Shown here: piece by piece, positions 48,250-57,771 of the stretch | Numbering within the stretch: the stretch's first letter is position 1 | How the letters are laid out: every line of letters begins with the position of its first letter | Assembly: GCF_014696135.1 (NCBI RefSeq) | Contig: NZ_JACJPP010000011.1 | Span: 310,001 to 374,000, forward strand | Length of the DNA: 64,000 nucleotides | Direction of reading: 5' to 3' | From: Nodosilinea sp. FACHB-141 | Lineage (GTDB): Bacteria > Cyanobacteriota > Cyanobacteriia > Phormidesmidales > Phormidesmidaceae | The notes under the pieces: generated by a model | The model's input: the letters and a program-made list of their open reading frames with translations, nothing else | What the model was told of the DNA's origin: nothing | The model's database searches: none | Made by a program: the position numbers and the translations under genes

Positions 48250-48776
48250 TATTCAGCGCCGTTGACAGATTGTTGCTGAAGCTGGATCATTGCTGCCCGA
48301 ATTTGCTCAGCCAAAGCCTGATCTTGGGGATAGGTGGCCGTGATCCGGTTGAACAGTCGCCCTGGCAGCCCGTGGGACTGCACAATTTCGCTGGCCCGGT
48401 TGCAGTAGTTGACGATGATCGTGCGGATGTCGCCGCGCAGGTTGCGGGGCAGCTGGTTGAGGTTGGCGGTACCAGTGCAGGACATATCAATGCTACTGAT
48501 GTCATGGCTGGTGCCGGTTAGCAGGGTCTTGATTTGGCTCAAGGCCTCGTTGCGTGGGGCTTCCATCTCAAGAATTGAGGCGGCGTAGGCCGTTACTTCC
48601 TCAGACGAGACCGAACTGTTTTGGGCTTGGGCTGCGGCTCCCAAGGTGACGTTGCCCGTGGCTGTGGGAATAGAAACGCCCGCGCCACCGGCTAGCATGG
48701 TCAAGCTGGCGATCGCAGTGGCCAAGACCAGGGTGCGACGGTGAGCAGATAAAGGGTAAGTCAATAAGTGAATCAT
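48249..48776 (-). CDS. DUF4168 domain exported protein
   Basis: 175 residues. Signal peptide ([19 protein letters not shown]), then a low-complexity part and a helical DUF4168-type domain ([38 protein letters not shown]). Function unknown. ATG 48776 is preferred because AGGAG is 11 bases upstream; ATG 48785 is too near it. The stop shares a base with obgE's start. Confidence 0.8.
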   Translation of the reverse strand: MIHLLTYPLSAHRRTLVLATAIASLTMLAGGAGVSIPTATGNVTLGAAAQAQNSSVSSEEVTAYAASILEMEAPRNEALSQIKTLLTGTSHDISSIDMSCTGTANLNQLPRNLRGDIRTIIVNYCNRASEIVQSHGLPGRLFNRITATYPQDQALAEQIRAAMIQLQQQSVNGAE

Positions 48777-48942
48777 TATGTTCATATCTCCTGTGCTGGT
48801 ATCAACCAGAATGGCCCTGTGCTCCAACAAAAAAGAAGGCTCTCAAAGCAAAACTCTTTTTGGGTAAACGCCACCCTCGGCGCGATCGCTCGAATCTCAC
48901 AGCCCAGACGGGATAGCGTCCCTGTGAGTTCCAGCGGTGAGG

Positions 48943-49929
48943 CTAGGCACTACCGGGCCTAAACAACCGACAAAGTTCTATCACTTTTGTGTGTAGAGTA
49001 GCGCGTTCATCCCGGCCCTGCTTTAGATCAGACTCTAATTCTAGTAGCAAAGGCAAACTCCGTTGCAATTGGGTGAGACTCAGCGATCGCACCTCTTGTT
49101 TTAAGAAGTAAATTCGCTTGGGATTAGCGATCTCTGCTGCCGCCGCCACCTCGGCGTCGCTGGCTACCCCAACTAGGGCCTTAAGCCACAGCCACAGCCG
49201 AAACTGGCTAACTAGAGTGGCCACAATGCGCAGGGCGGGCTCGTTGCGATCGAGCAGGTCGTTGACTAACCCCAGGGCGGTGGGGGTATCGCCCTGCTTG
49301 AGGACCTGGGCTAGCTTGAGGCTGGTCTGGGTCGATACCGTCACCAGCTCTGCGGCCACGGCGGGGGGAATAGGCTGCGGGTTTGCCCCCCAATACAGGG
49401 CCAACTTCTCCAGCTCTAAGTGGAGCTGGCGGGTGTCGTTGCCCACTGCTTCTGTCAGCAGATCGAGGGTGCCAGACTCCAGGTTCATGCCCCGTTCCTT
49501 GGCTACGGCGGCGACCTGCTGGTGAATCTGATCAGTTTTCCAGGGGGGAATGGTGGCAAACTCGCGCACCTCACCCCAGGTTTTAAAGAATTTCGTGAAC
49601 TTGGCCCGGCCATCGGGCTTAGCAGTGCTGGTGAGCAACAGCACCGAGGTGTCGGGCAGCTGGGGTAGGGTGCGCTCAAACTCGGCCAGAACAGGGTCTG
49701 GGCAGCGTTGCCCCAGGTTGGTATTCATTAGCCACACTAGCCGCTGGCCCTCGCCAAAGGGAGGCGTCATGGCCTGGTTGAGGGCCTGGGACGGACCGTT
49801 GGCGGCCTCTGCTGGCACCACATCGTAATTAAAGCTGGCCCAGGCCTCGTTTAAGGTGCGCTGGCGTAGGGTTTGGACGGCCTTTTGGAGAGCAAAGTCG
49901 TCGTCGCCCCAGAAGTAGTAGGCGGGCAT
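48943..49929 (-). CDS. holA: DNA polymerase III delta subunit
   Basis: 328 residues. Clamp-loader subunit: YYFWGDDDFALQKAV start, GQRLVWLMNTNLGQ, NDTRQLHLELEKLALY, then the C-terminal helical collar VATLVSQFRLWLWLKAL. No Walker A, as expected for delta. Confidence 0.93.
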   Translation of the reverse strand: MPAYYFWGDDDFALQKAVQTLRQRTLNEAWASFNYDVVPAEAANGPSQALNQAMTPPFGEGQRLVWLMNTNLGQRCPDPVLAEFERTLPQLPDTSVLLLTSTAKPDGRAKFTKFFKTWGEVREFATIPPWKTDQIHQQVAAVAKERGMNLESGTLDLLTEAVGNDTRQLHLELEKLALYWGANPQPIPPAVAAELVTVSTQTSLKLAQVLKQGDTPTALGLVNDLLDRNEPALRIVATLVSQFRLWLWLKALVGVASDAEVAAAAEIANPKRIYFLKQEVRSLSLTQLQRSLPLLLELESDLKQGRDERATLHTKVIELCRLFRPGSA

Positions 49930-50076
49930 GGGAGGTGAGGGAGTGGATGAGTAGGAGAGTGGATGGGTGGATGAGTAAGTGGAGGGAGATGGGGACGGTG
50001 GGGGAGTGGGGGGTGTGGGATGATGGCGTCTGAGATTGGGATGGTTAGTTGAGGCTAGGGGTTATTTAGGAATTTT
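49930..50076. repeat. G-rich repeats upstream of cobH
   Basis: Repeats of AGTGGATGGGTGG, GGATGAGTA and GGGGG runs fill 49940-50025 in the divergent gap between holA and cobH. They resemble the repeats upstream of alaS at 30690-30720 and, in complement, the repeats after pyrB. Confidence 0.6.
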
Positions 50077-50694
50077 ATGGCGCAGCTGTGGCAGAGCCCT
50101 ATTTTAGAAGAAAGTTTTGCGCTGATTGACCGGGAAGTGGGCGAGCATGGCTTTACTCCGGCGGAGTATGCGGTGGTGCGGCGCGTTATTCACAGTACTG
50201 CCGATTTTGACTTTAAGGAGTTGGTGAGGTTTAGCGAGGGGGCGATCGCCACGGCGACCCATCATCTCTCAAATGGTGGCCCCATTATTGTAGATGTGAC
50301 GATGGTGCGCCAAGGGGTGGCGGGCATGATAGAGCGCACATTCCAAAATCCTCTGCTGACAGCTGTAACCTTGGGCGATTCGCCAGAGAATGGGCGCACC
50401 CGTACGGAGGCCGGACTGCTGCGGTGTTTGGAGGAGCATCCCAAGGCGCTGGTGGCCATTGGCAATGCGCCGACGGCGCTGATGGCACTGTGCGATCGCA
50501 TCGTCTCAGATCAGGCCCACCCCGCTTTAGTCATCGGTGCTCCGGTCGGCTTCATAGCGGTAGAGGACTCTAAGCAGCGTTTGGCTCAGACTTCTGTGCC
50601 CCAGATTCGGGTGGAGGGGCGCAAGGGCGGGTCGCCTGTCGCTGCGGCCATTCTCAACGCTCTGCTGGTGCTGGCTTGGGAGCAGCAGGTATGA
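50077..50694 (+). CDS. cobH: Precorrin-8X methylmutase
   Basis: 205 residues. Methyl migration from C-11 to C-12 in cobalamin synthesis. Catalytic His in VIHSTADFDF, then IIVDVTMVRQGV, VAIGNAPTAL, and GAPVGFIAVEDSKQ. Its stop overlaps the next ATG, coupling it to cobL. Confidence 0.94.
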   Translation: MAQLWQSPILEESFALIDREVGEHGFTPAEYAVVRRVIHSTADFDFKELVRFSEGAIATATHHLSNGGPIIVDVTMVRQGVAGMIERTFQNPLLTAVTLGDSPENGRTRTEAGLLRCLEEHPKALVAIGNAPTALMALCDRIVSDQAHPALVIGAPVGFIAVEDSKQRLAQTSVPQIRVEGRKGGSPVAAAILNALLVLAWEQQV

Positions 50695-51947
50695 CCCCAA
50701 TTCAAGTGGTGGGAATTGGGTTGGATGGGCGAGAGGGGCTATCGCCCAAACTGCTGCAAATTATTGACCAAGCAGTGGTGCTGGTAGGCAGTCCCCGACA
50801 TCTCAGTTACTTTCCTGACGCGACGGCAGAAACCTGGGTCTTAGGAGATCTAAAAGCAACCCTCGATCGCCTCCGTCAGTGGTTAGACACTACTAAACCC
50901 GGTACTGCCGTGGTTTTGGCCTCTGGCGACCCACTCTTTTTTGGCCTAGGGCGGTTGCTGCTCGACCACCTGCCCGCCGAGAACCTAACCTTTCATCCCC
51001 ACCTGAGTGCGGTGCAGTTGGCCTTCAGTCGGCTAAAGCTCCCCTGGCAGGGGGCGACGCTAATCAGTGCCCACGGTCGATCCACCGAAGAACTCACTAC
51101 TGCCCTGCGGCGCGGGGATACACTGATTGCGGTACTCACCGACCCGACTCACAATCCAGCTGCCCTAGGACAGCTGATTCTCACGCTGGGGCTGCCCTAT
51201 AGCTATCGGCTAACGATCTGTGAAAATTTGGGGGATGACACCGAAACCATTTATCATTTGACGCCTGAAACTACGATGGGCAAAACCTTTGCGGCCCTCA
51301 ACGTGGTGGTGCTCCAGCGGCAGCATGAGGCAGGGCTCGATGCCGAAAATCTGCCGCTGATTGGCCTACCCGATCGCGCCTTTGCTACCTTTAGCGATCG
51401 CCCCGGCTTAATTACCAAGCGCGACATTCGCATTCAAATCTTGGCCGACCTAGACCCGAGGCCAGGGCAGACTATTTGGGATGTTGGGGCCGGTACCGGC
51501 TCCGTCAGCGTTGAAATCAACCGCCTCTGCCCCACTGCCCAGGTCTACGCCATTGAGAAAACCGCTGCTGGCTACGGCTTAATTCAGCAAAACCAGCGCC
51601 GCCTGGGTAACACCAACCTACACCCGATCTATGGGGCTGCCCCTGAAGCCTTAGAAGCCCTGCCCGACCCCGATCGCATCTTTATTGGCGGCAGCGGCGG
51701 CCACCTGGCTGAAATTCTCGATCGATGCGCTCAGCGCCTCCGACCCCAGGGCCGAATTGTCCTAGCCCTTGCAACCATAGAGCACACCAGCACGGCGCTG
51801 GCCTGGGCCAGCGGAACCGCAGACGGTCGCTCTGCTTGGCCGGTAGAGCTGCGTCAAATTCAGGTACAGCAAGGGGTTCAAGTCGGAGCACTGACCCGCT
51901 GGCAACCACTCACCCCCATTACCATCATCACCCTGAACTATCCCTAA
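50691..51947 (+). CDS. cobL: Precorrin-6Y C5,15-methyltransferase (CbiE-CbiT fusion)
   Basis: 418 residues. CbiE tetrapyrrole methylase (about 1-205: VVGIGLDGREGL, LASGDPLFFGLGR, HGRSTEEL) fused to CbiT (about 225-418: DLDPRPGQTIWDVGAGTGSV, IFIGGSGGHLAEIL), both with SAM motifs. Methylates C-5 and C-15 and decarboxylates the C-12 side chain. ATG 50691 overlaps the cobH stop. Confidence 0.94.
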   Translation: MTPIQVVGIGLDGREGLSPKLLQIIDQAVVLVGSPRHLSYFPDATAETWVLGDLKATLDRLRQWLDTTKPGTAVVLASGDPLFFGLGRLLLDHLPAENLTFHPHLSAVQLAFSRLKLPWQGATLISAHGRSTEELTTALRRGDTLIAVLTDPTHNPAALGQLILTLGLPYSYRLTICENLGDDTETIYHLTPETTMGKTFAALNVVVLQRQHEAGLDAENLPLIGLPDRAFATFSDRPGLITKRDIRIQILADLDPRPGQTIWDVGAGTGSVSVEINRLCPTAQVYAIEKTAAGYGLIQQNQRRLGNTNLHPIYGAAPEALEALPDPDRIFIGGSGGHLAEILDRCAQRLRPQGRIVLALATIEHTSTALAWASGTADGRSAWPVELRQIQVQQGVQVGALTRWQPLTPITIITLNYP

Positions 51948-51976
51948 TTCTCTTAGGTAATATAGCCATCGTCCGT

Positions 51977-52741
51977 TTATCCCAAAGCCCACACCCCTAC
52001 CCCTGTAAGCACCAGCAACCCTAGGGGCAGCAGACCTGTGAGCGGCTGATCGGGCAGCCCCACTAGCCAAACTGGGCCATCTTTGCCGGGCTTCAGCAGG
52101 GCAAGGGCATCGATGGCGGCGATCGCAAAGACCCAGCCAGCATGGAGACCCCAGGCCAAGCCCAGGCTACCGCCCACGGCCCAGCGAGCTAGCAACAGCA
52201 CCGCCCCCATCACCGCCAGACCTGGCACCTGGAGCATTCCAGCGGGGCCATCCCACAGTAGGTGAGAAAAGGCAAAAATGAGGCAGACGGCGATCGCCAT
52301 CAGCCCTACCGGCAACACCTGCCCCAGCCCGTTCACCAAGACGCCGCGAAATACCAGCTCTTCAATCCAGCCTACAAACAGCGCCAGGGGCAGTACCGCA
52401 AGCAGCACTACCCCTGGCGAAGGACTAGATATTGTCTGAGCATTAGTATGGCCCGTTGGGGAAAGCTCAGCCCCTTCCGAGGCAACGGGTTGACTAATCG
52501 ACTGCCACCGCCGCCAGCCCAGCCCCACCTGCAATGCTACTAGCAGGGCTACACCTCCGGCGGCTACCCCAAACCCGGCAGCGGTAGCTCTGGCAAAGGG
52601 CCAATCCCAAGCGATGCCGTAGGCTGACCAAGTGCTATTGGCGAGGTGACGATGCACCTCCACCGCTACAGGAGCCAGCAAATATAAAGGCAGCAGCAGG
52701 GGCAGCTTATGCTGTGGGGCAACGGGGTAGGTGAGCGGCAC
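51977..52741 (-). CDS. CPBP intramembrane metalloprotease, 5' end interrupted by a T9 tract
   Basis: 254 residues as annotated from GTG 52741. Membrane protein with EELVFRG, FAFSHLLW and HAGW, the metal-binding motifs of the CAAX/Abi protease family. Upstream of the GTG the same frame continues SWIALGVPVCLLVARIAR, a good membrane helix, but has no start. An ATG at 52830 (MSAIAHLTVFF) leads in the next frame into a run of nine T and then TAA. One more T (ten) would join both parts into one protein. So the gene may be slippage-controlled, frameshifted or a pseudogene. Convergent with cobL. Confidence 0.75.
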   Translation of the reverse strand: MPLTYPVAPQHKLPLLLPLYLLAPVAVEVHRHLANSTWSAYGIAWDWPFARATAAGFGVAAGGVALLVALQVGLGWRRWQSISQPVASEGAELSPTGHTNAQTISSPSPGVVLLAVLPLALFVGWIEELVFRGVLVNGLGQVLPVGLMAIAVCLIFAFSHLLWDGPAGMLQVPGLAVMGAVLLLARWAVGGSLGLAWGLHAGWVFAIAAIDALALLKPGKDGPVWLVGLPDQPLTGLLPLGLLVLTGVGVWALG

Positions 52742-52863
52742 GCGAGCGATCCGCGCAACTAATAAGCAAACTGGAACCCCTAGGGCAATCCAGCTTAAAA
52801 AAAAACAGTTAGATGCGCGATCGCTGACATATTCACAGACAGGATTGCCATAGTAAACCAGTA

Positions 52864-53244
52864 CTATTCTTCGTCAGAGTCGGCATCGAGCTGCTTCAGA
52901 TGAATGTGCTTGTAGCCCAGCTTAATCTCAAACTCGTCGCCAGACTTAAGGCCCATTTCTTGGGTGTAAGTGGCACCAATAACAATCTGGCCATTTTTGT
53001 GGACGCTAACCCGATAAGTAGGTTCGCGACCGCGGCCATCTTTACTGTTTTCAGGATCAAGGTTGATGCCTTTAGCCTCTAGCAACGCATCGTAAAAGCC
53101 AGACAAATTGACCCGTACCTGATTGTCTTTGGTTAGGGTATAGTAGCCGCATTCTTTAGCGGTTTCGCGTTTGGTTAGGTTAGATAAGTCTTTAACCTTT
53201 TGGAGCAATGCTTTGCCGGTCAGGGGAGTGGGTTTTTCTGCCAT
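52864..53244 (-). CDS. cyAbrB-type transcriptional regulator
   Basis: 126 residues. C-terminal SpoVT/AbrB-like part (YRVSVHKNGQIVIGATY, LKSGDEFEIKLGYKHIHLK) and an N-terminal cyanobacterial segment (PLTGKALLQKVKDLSNL, KRETAKECGYYT). Members control carbon/nitrogen balance genes in Synechocystis. Starts ATG 53244. Which of the two cyAbrB paralogues it matches cannot be told. Confidence 0.93.
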   Translation of the reverse strand: MAEKPTPLTGKALLQKVKDLSNLTKRETAKECGYYTLTKDNQVRVNLSGFYDALLEAKGINLDPENSKDGRGREPTYRVSVHKNGQIVIGATYTQEMGLKSGDEFEIKLGYKHIHLKQLDADSDEE

Positions 53245-54513
53245 TGTCAGGGAAAATCCTTGTGTAAGACGTGAAGCCGAATGCTAAAAAACGGCAGGTC
53301 GATCCTGGTAATGAGGGTGGCGACCATTGCGGAATAGCAGAAGAATAATAGCAAATAAATCTGCCCATTCGCACAACTAATTATAGTCAAGGCATTAGAG
53401 GCTGTCACCTAAAAAATAAACGATTTAGATCAGCTTTGACTGATTTTATTTCTCCGCTCATTTCTACTATAGGAGCAGGATAGCTTCAGAAAAGCCAGGC
53501 TCTACGATTCTGCCATGGTCCAGCGTCAGAATGTTCGACTTTGAAAGCGCTTATTTAGATTGTCTGAGTTGCTTTTAATTACTCGCTCGATGACATTCCC
53601 TACTTCTCCTTGCTACCCAGCTTCCCCGTTTTTATCAAAATTCGGTGTGCTTAACGCCCGGGCCAAGACTCTCAGTCTGCGGCTTTGCTGATTGGAAAAA
53701 GGCAGGAATGGCGCTAGGGATAGTCAACTAAGCGAAGGCGCAGAGTATTGAGAGGCTGTTGAGAAAAGGATTGGTCGTAATGCTGTCCCCTGCTGGTTTC
53801 CCTAACCCTCTTGGGTTTTTGGTCTCCACGTTCCCACTAGAAGGAGAAAATTAAGGGGATCTCAACCTTTGCTAGCCAGGGTAAGACCTTTAAAACACAC
53901 CCCTAAAACCTTGCTCAGTCCGCTCGACCCACATCGATCGCTAGAACCATTTAGCCCCGTAAATTCTCCAATTCTGAGGGATTTATAAGCGCCGACTCCC
54001 GCAGGGCTGGGGGCTAGGAATGATGCAAGCACCATATTAAGGGAAGGCGATCGCCCTAACCAAACTTTTATCCACTATAGGTTTTCCTTCAGCGGTTACA
54101 GATATGTTGGATGGGCAAAAAACCTGATTGGGCTTGCCACCCTAACTTGTGAGCAGTTTGCTACGGATGATGCCCGTAGAATTACGGTGTCGCGATCGCT
54201 CACAACCATCTCTCCCTGCTTCTAAACCTGATTGAAGAACAAAACTTCCTCAAGAACGGTTCAAAATTAGCATAGATTTTCTACAAATCTATCTCAAGAT
54301 AGAGGTCATTACGCCCTGGCTTAGAATCGTTTAGTTGGGGTAAACACTGCACTTCTTTCCCAGGGAAGGTGTCTTAGTCAAGCACTGGTTATTCAATCAG
54401 TTGTCTAAACAAACCGGCGCGAGAAAGGCGCACTATGCTGGCAGAAGCCATGGCAGTAGTGCGCCTTTGCTCAAGGAAATGCTGGGTTTGCTCAAAGGAA
54501 CCGAGGCTAGGCG
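53245..54513. other. 1.27-kb region without a gene
   Basis: No open frame of note on either strand. Structures: AACCC-TCTT-GGGTT followed by TTT (53804-53820); overlapping palindromes ATAGATTT/AAATCTAT (54272-54292) and TCTATCT-CA-AGATAGA (54288-54303); and the acs terminator (54424-54468). It also carries HIP1 sites. Could hold an unrecognised RNA gene, a control region, or be decayed DNA. Confidence 0.5.
54424..54468 (-). terminator. Terminator hairpin after acs
   Basis: AAAGGCGCACTA (54424-54435) pairs perfectly with TAGTGCGCCTTT (54457-54468); the inner part can extend the stem. It lies 46 bases beyond the acs stop. Confidence 0.75.
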
Positions 54514-56481
54514 TTAGCCCTGACGAAGTTGATCAAGCACACTTTGATCTTCCATTGTGGAAGCATCACCTGCGATCGCCTCGCCACTGGCCAAGTTGCG
54601 CAAAAAGCGACGGATGATTTTGCCCGATCGCGTCTTAGGTAACGCGTCGGCGAATCTAATTTCGCCGGGTCGGGCGATCGCGCCAATTTCGTTCACCACG
54701 TGCTGTTTAAGTTCCTGCTTGAGCTCGTCGCTGGCGCTATAGTGACCCTCCAAAATCACAAAGGCAAAGATATCTTCGCCCTTGAGGTCATCTTTTCGAC
54801 CCACCACGGCAGCTTCGGCTACCGCCGGGTGGGAAACCAGCGCTGACTCGACCTCCATGGTGCCTAGGCGATGGCCCGACACATTGATCACATCATCCAC
54901 CCGACCCATTACCCAAAAGTAACCGTCAGCATCCTTGCGAGCGCCGTCGCCTGCAAAGTACAGATATTGGCCGTTGATTGGGGCAATGTGTTCCCAGTAG
55001 GTGCGGCGGTAGCGATCGTCGTCGCCGTAGACCGTGCGCATCATGCTGGGCCAGGGATGTTTGATCACCAGGTAGCCGCCTTCACCCGGGGGCACTGGGT
55101 TGCCGTCAAGATCGACCACATCGGCCAAAATGCCGGGGAAAGGAAGGGTCGCGGAACCGGGCTTGGTGGCGATCGCCCCCGGCAGGGGCGTAATCATAAA
55201 GCCGCCGGTTTCCGTTTGCCACCAGGTATCGACAATTGGGCAGCGCTCGCCACCAATCACCTGGTGGTACCACATCCAGGCTTCTGGGTTGATGGGTTCG
55301 CCCACCGTGCCCAGCAGCCGTAGCGACGACAGATCTCGCGCTTTAGGCAGCTCGTCGCCCATTTTGATAAAAGCGCGAATGGCGGTGGGAGCGGTGTAGA
55401 AAATGGTGACACCGTACTTTTCAATTACATCCCAAAAGCAGCCAGGGTTTGAGGGTCGGGGCACCCCCTCATACATCACCGTAGTCGCTCCGTTTGACAG
55501 CGGGCCGTAGACAATGTAGCTGTGTCCCGTAATCCAACCCACGTCGGCGGTACACCAATAAACATCGGTATCTTTGATGTCAAAGGTCCATTTAAAGGTG
55601 GTGTGGGTGTAGAGGTTGTAGCCCCCGGTAGTGTGCACCACACCCTTGGGTTTGCCCGTGGTGCCGCTGGTGTAGAGGATGAACAGCAGGTCTTCGGCGT
55701 CCATTTCCTCGGCGGGGCAGTGGGCCGAGGCTGTGGCCTGGAGCTCGTGCCACCAGTGGTCGCGGCCTTCGACCATGGTGATCTCGGCCTTGGTGCGCTG
55801 CACCACCAGCACGCTGGCAACACTGGGCACACCACCGTCGGCCAAAGCTTGATCTACCGCAGCTTTGAGCGGCACAATCTTGTCTTTGCGAAAGCCACCG
55901 TCGGCGGTAATCACGACCTTGGCCTCAGCATCGTTGAGGCGATCTTTCAACGCTTCAGCGCTAAAGCCGCCAAAGATGACCGTGTGTGGGGCACCAATGC
56001 GGGCGCAGGCGAGCATGGCGATCGCCGCCTCAGGCACCATGGGCATATAAATGCCGACGCGATCGCCCTTTTGTACCCCCAACCCCTTGAGCACGTTGGC
56101 TACCTGGCACACCTCACGGTGCAGCTGGGCGTAGGTCAGGGTGCGGCTATCCCCCGGCTCGCCTTCCCAAATCAGGGCGGCTTTATTGCGTCGCCAGGTG
56201 GTGAGGTGGCGATCTAAACAGTTGTAGGAAATGTTAATTTTGCCCCCCACAAACCACTTCGCAAAGGGCGGCTGCCAGTCAAGCACTGTATCCCAAGACT
56301 TAAACCAGTGCAGCTCCTGACTGGCGAGTTCTGCCCAAAACTGAGCTGGGTCTGCCGCTGCCCGTTCGGCTAGGGCACGATACTCCTCTAAGCTCTTGAT
56401 GGATGCGTTTTGAACGAACTCATCAGCCGGTGAAAACAGGCGGTTTTCGTGGAGAATTGATTCGATGGTGGGGGAAGCCAT
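54514..56481 (-). CDS. acs: Acetyl-CoA synthetase
   Basis: 655 residues. AMP-forming ligase. [16 protein letters not shown]-loop, [36 protein letters not shown] hinge, and catalytic Lys in [14 protein letters not shown], the site acetylated in other bacteria. ATG 56481 preferred over a TTG nine codons upstream. Confidence 0.96.
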   Translation of the reverse strand: MASPTIESILHENRLFSPADEFVQNASIKSLEEYRALAERAAADPAQFWAELASQELHWFKSWDTVLDWQPPFAKWFVGGKINISYNCLDRHLTTWRRNKAALIWEGEPGDSRTLTYAQLHREVCQVANVLKGLGVQKGDRVGIYMPMVPEAAIAMLACARIGAPHTVIFGGFSAEALKDRLNDAEAKVVITADGGFRKDKIVPLKAAVDQALADGGVPSVASVLVVQRTKAEITMVEGRDHWWHELQATASAHCPAEEMDAEDLLFILYTSGTTGKPKGVVHTTGGYNLYTHTTFKWTFDIKDTDVYWCTADVGWITGHSYIVYGPLSNGATTVMYEGVPRPSNPGCFWDVIEKYGVTIFYTAPTAIRAFIKMGDELPKARDLSSLRLLGTVGEPINPEAWMWYHQVIGGERCPIVDTWWQTETGGFMITPLPGAIATKPGSATLPFPGILADVVDLDGNPVPPGEGGYLVIKHPWPSMMRTVYGDDDRYRRTYWEHIAPINGQYLYFAGDGARKDADGYFWVMGRVDDVINVSGHRLGTMEVESALVSHPAVAEAAVVGRKDDLKGEDIFAFVILEGHYSASDELKQELKQHVVNEIGAIARPGEIRFADALPKTRSGKIIRRFLRNLASGEAIAGDASTMEDQSVLDQLRQG

Positions 56482-56508
56482 AGACAATGCTAAGTCTCTT
56501 GCAAACAC

Positions 56509-56804
56509 AAATAATATTAGAAGGCCGCTGTAGAGGAACGGCGTCCCTTAAAAACCATACGATTTTTAGTGGCCCTTTAAACAGCGTCTATGGTTTCCGT
56601 AATGTTTTCTAAAAAGTATGCTCAGCTTTAAAGATAGCTGTTTCTGAGGTACGAGAGGCCAGACCAGTCAGAAAGCCCCGCTCTTGACTCCCTAAAACTA
56701 GACAAAAGCCGCTGCTCACGATAAAGCAACGGCTTTTGCTGAGTTAAAGCAGAGGTTTGTAAACGGCTCTGGCTAGCTCCGCAACGGTTGGCACCAAAGT
56801 GGGT
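56509..56804. other. Intergenic region between acs and ferritin-like genes
   Basis: Contains the ferritin-operon terminator (56704-56737). Otherwise AT-rich and with no gene; it must hold the acs promoter. Confidence 0.5.
56704..56737 (-). terminator. Terminator after the ferritin-like gene pair
   Basis: AAAAGCCGCTGCT (56704-56716) pairs with AGCAACGGCTTTT (56725-56737) with one mismatch; on the minus strand the stem ends in TTTTGTC and another T-rich stretch. Confidence 0.8.
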
Positions 56805-57761
56805 TTACCACAATGCGCGAGGAGCGTTATTTTGTGTAGATCCGCCCTGGTTGTTTGGCGTTGGGCTTGGGTTGTTTGGTGTTTGGGGCCTGGGTTGGTT
56901 AGTTTGAGGAGCTTCAGTCAAAATCGGGCCGACAAGTGCCAAGACTTCACTCTGAGTTGCATAACCGTCGAATGCGTCAGAGCTAAAGGGAATAGGCGAA
57001 CCCGATCGATTTTCGTTGTAAATCACCTCAACACTGTTAGCGTTCTGTTTAGTCCTGGCATTCTCTGAAATCCAGGGATTGACATCAGCGCCTAGCAGAG
57101 TCTGCCGCAGGAACCTGACCCCAGCGGCATGGCGAGCTTCTACACTGTGGATTTCTAGCGCTGCCGCCAGTACGGTTTTACCGGCTTCACCTGCGGCCAA
57201 CAGGTTTTGTACTTGCCCTTTGTAAGCGGCAACACCCAAATCTTCGACGTACTGACCCACTAGCAAAAAGTCAGCCGGGTTAGCAAACGGGTCGCGGCCT
57301 AGAATAGCCGCATAGTTGGGGTTAGCTGGAATCACCACCGCATTTGGATTACCGCCCAACGAAGGCAGGACGGCTGAGAGATCGGCTACGTGCTGAGCTT
57401 CGTCTTGACCGTAGGAAACAATGATATCTTTCGCTGCCTGAGGAATGCCAGACAGACCACCGCTTTGAGCAGCCGTGACCGCCCGGCGATAAAAGTCAGC
57501 TTCTAATTTTTCCAAGGTGAGGGCATATTCAGTCACCTGTCGAGGGGACAAGACCGTTCCCTGGGCTTGGGCAGCAGCGGTCGGGCCAACACAGAAGAAC
57601 AACAGCATTGCCAACGGCAGGGCAAGGCCTACGGTGCGCCCTAGGCGCTGCATCTGCTCAATCTGCTGACCACAGCGATCGCGTAAAGCTGTCAGCCCGT
57701 CGAACAAGGGCAGCAGGATCTGGTTTATCGGTTGGGGAATTGAATTAGAACGTGTTTTCAC
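56805..57761 (-). CDS. Ferritin-like domain protein, membrane-anchored or exported
   Basis: 318 residues. One hydrophobic segment (LGRTVGLALPLAMLLFFCVG) before a four-helix ferritin-like domain with the ligand pattern Glu (LEKLEADFYRR), ExxH (DEAQHVADL), Glu (YVEDLGVAAYKG), ExxH (HSVEARHAAGVRF). C-terminal tail is Pro/Asn/Gln-rich and disordered (QTNQPRPQTPNNP). Start is GTG at 57761, decided by AAGGAG six bases upstream; the ATG-like frames further up have none. Ten bases separate it from the upstream gene. Confidence 0.82.
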   Translation of the reverse strand: MKTRSNSIPQPINQILLPLFDGLTALRDRCGQQIEQMQRLGRTVGLALPLAMLLFFCVGPTAAAQAQGTVLSPRQVTEYALTLEKLEADFYRRAVTAAQSGGLSGIPQAAKDIIVSYGQDEAQHVADLSAVLPSLGGNPNAVVIPANPNYAAILGRDPFANPADFLLVGQYVEDLGVAAYKGQVQNLLAAGEAGKTVLAAALEIHSVEARHAAGVRFLRQTLLGADVNPWISENARTKQNANSVEVIYNENRSGSPIPFSSDAFDGYATQSEVLALVGPILTEAPQTNQPRPQTPNNPSPTPNNQGGSTQNNAPRALW

Positions 57762-57771
57762 TGATGTCTCC

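Noticed and set aside
52900-53082. 60-codon frame opposite cyAbrB
   Set aside because: Shadow of a well-conserved gene.
53521-53820. 6S RNA or tmRNA in the long gap
   Set aside because: Conserved core sequences I know for these RNAs were not found; only generic hairpins are seen.
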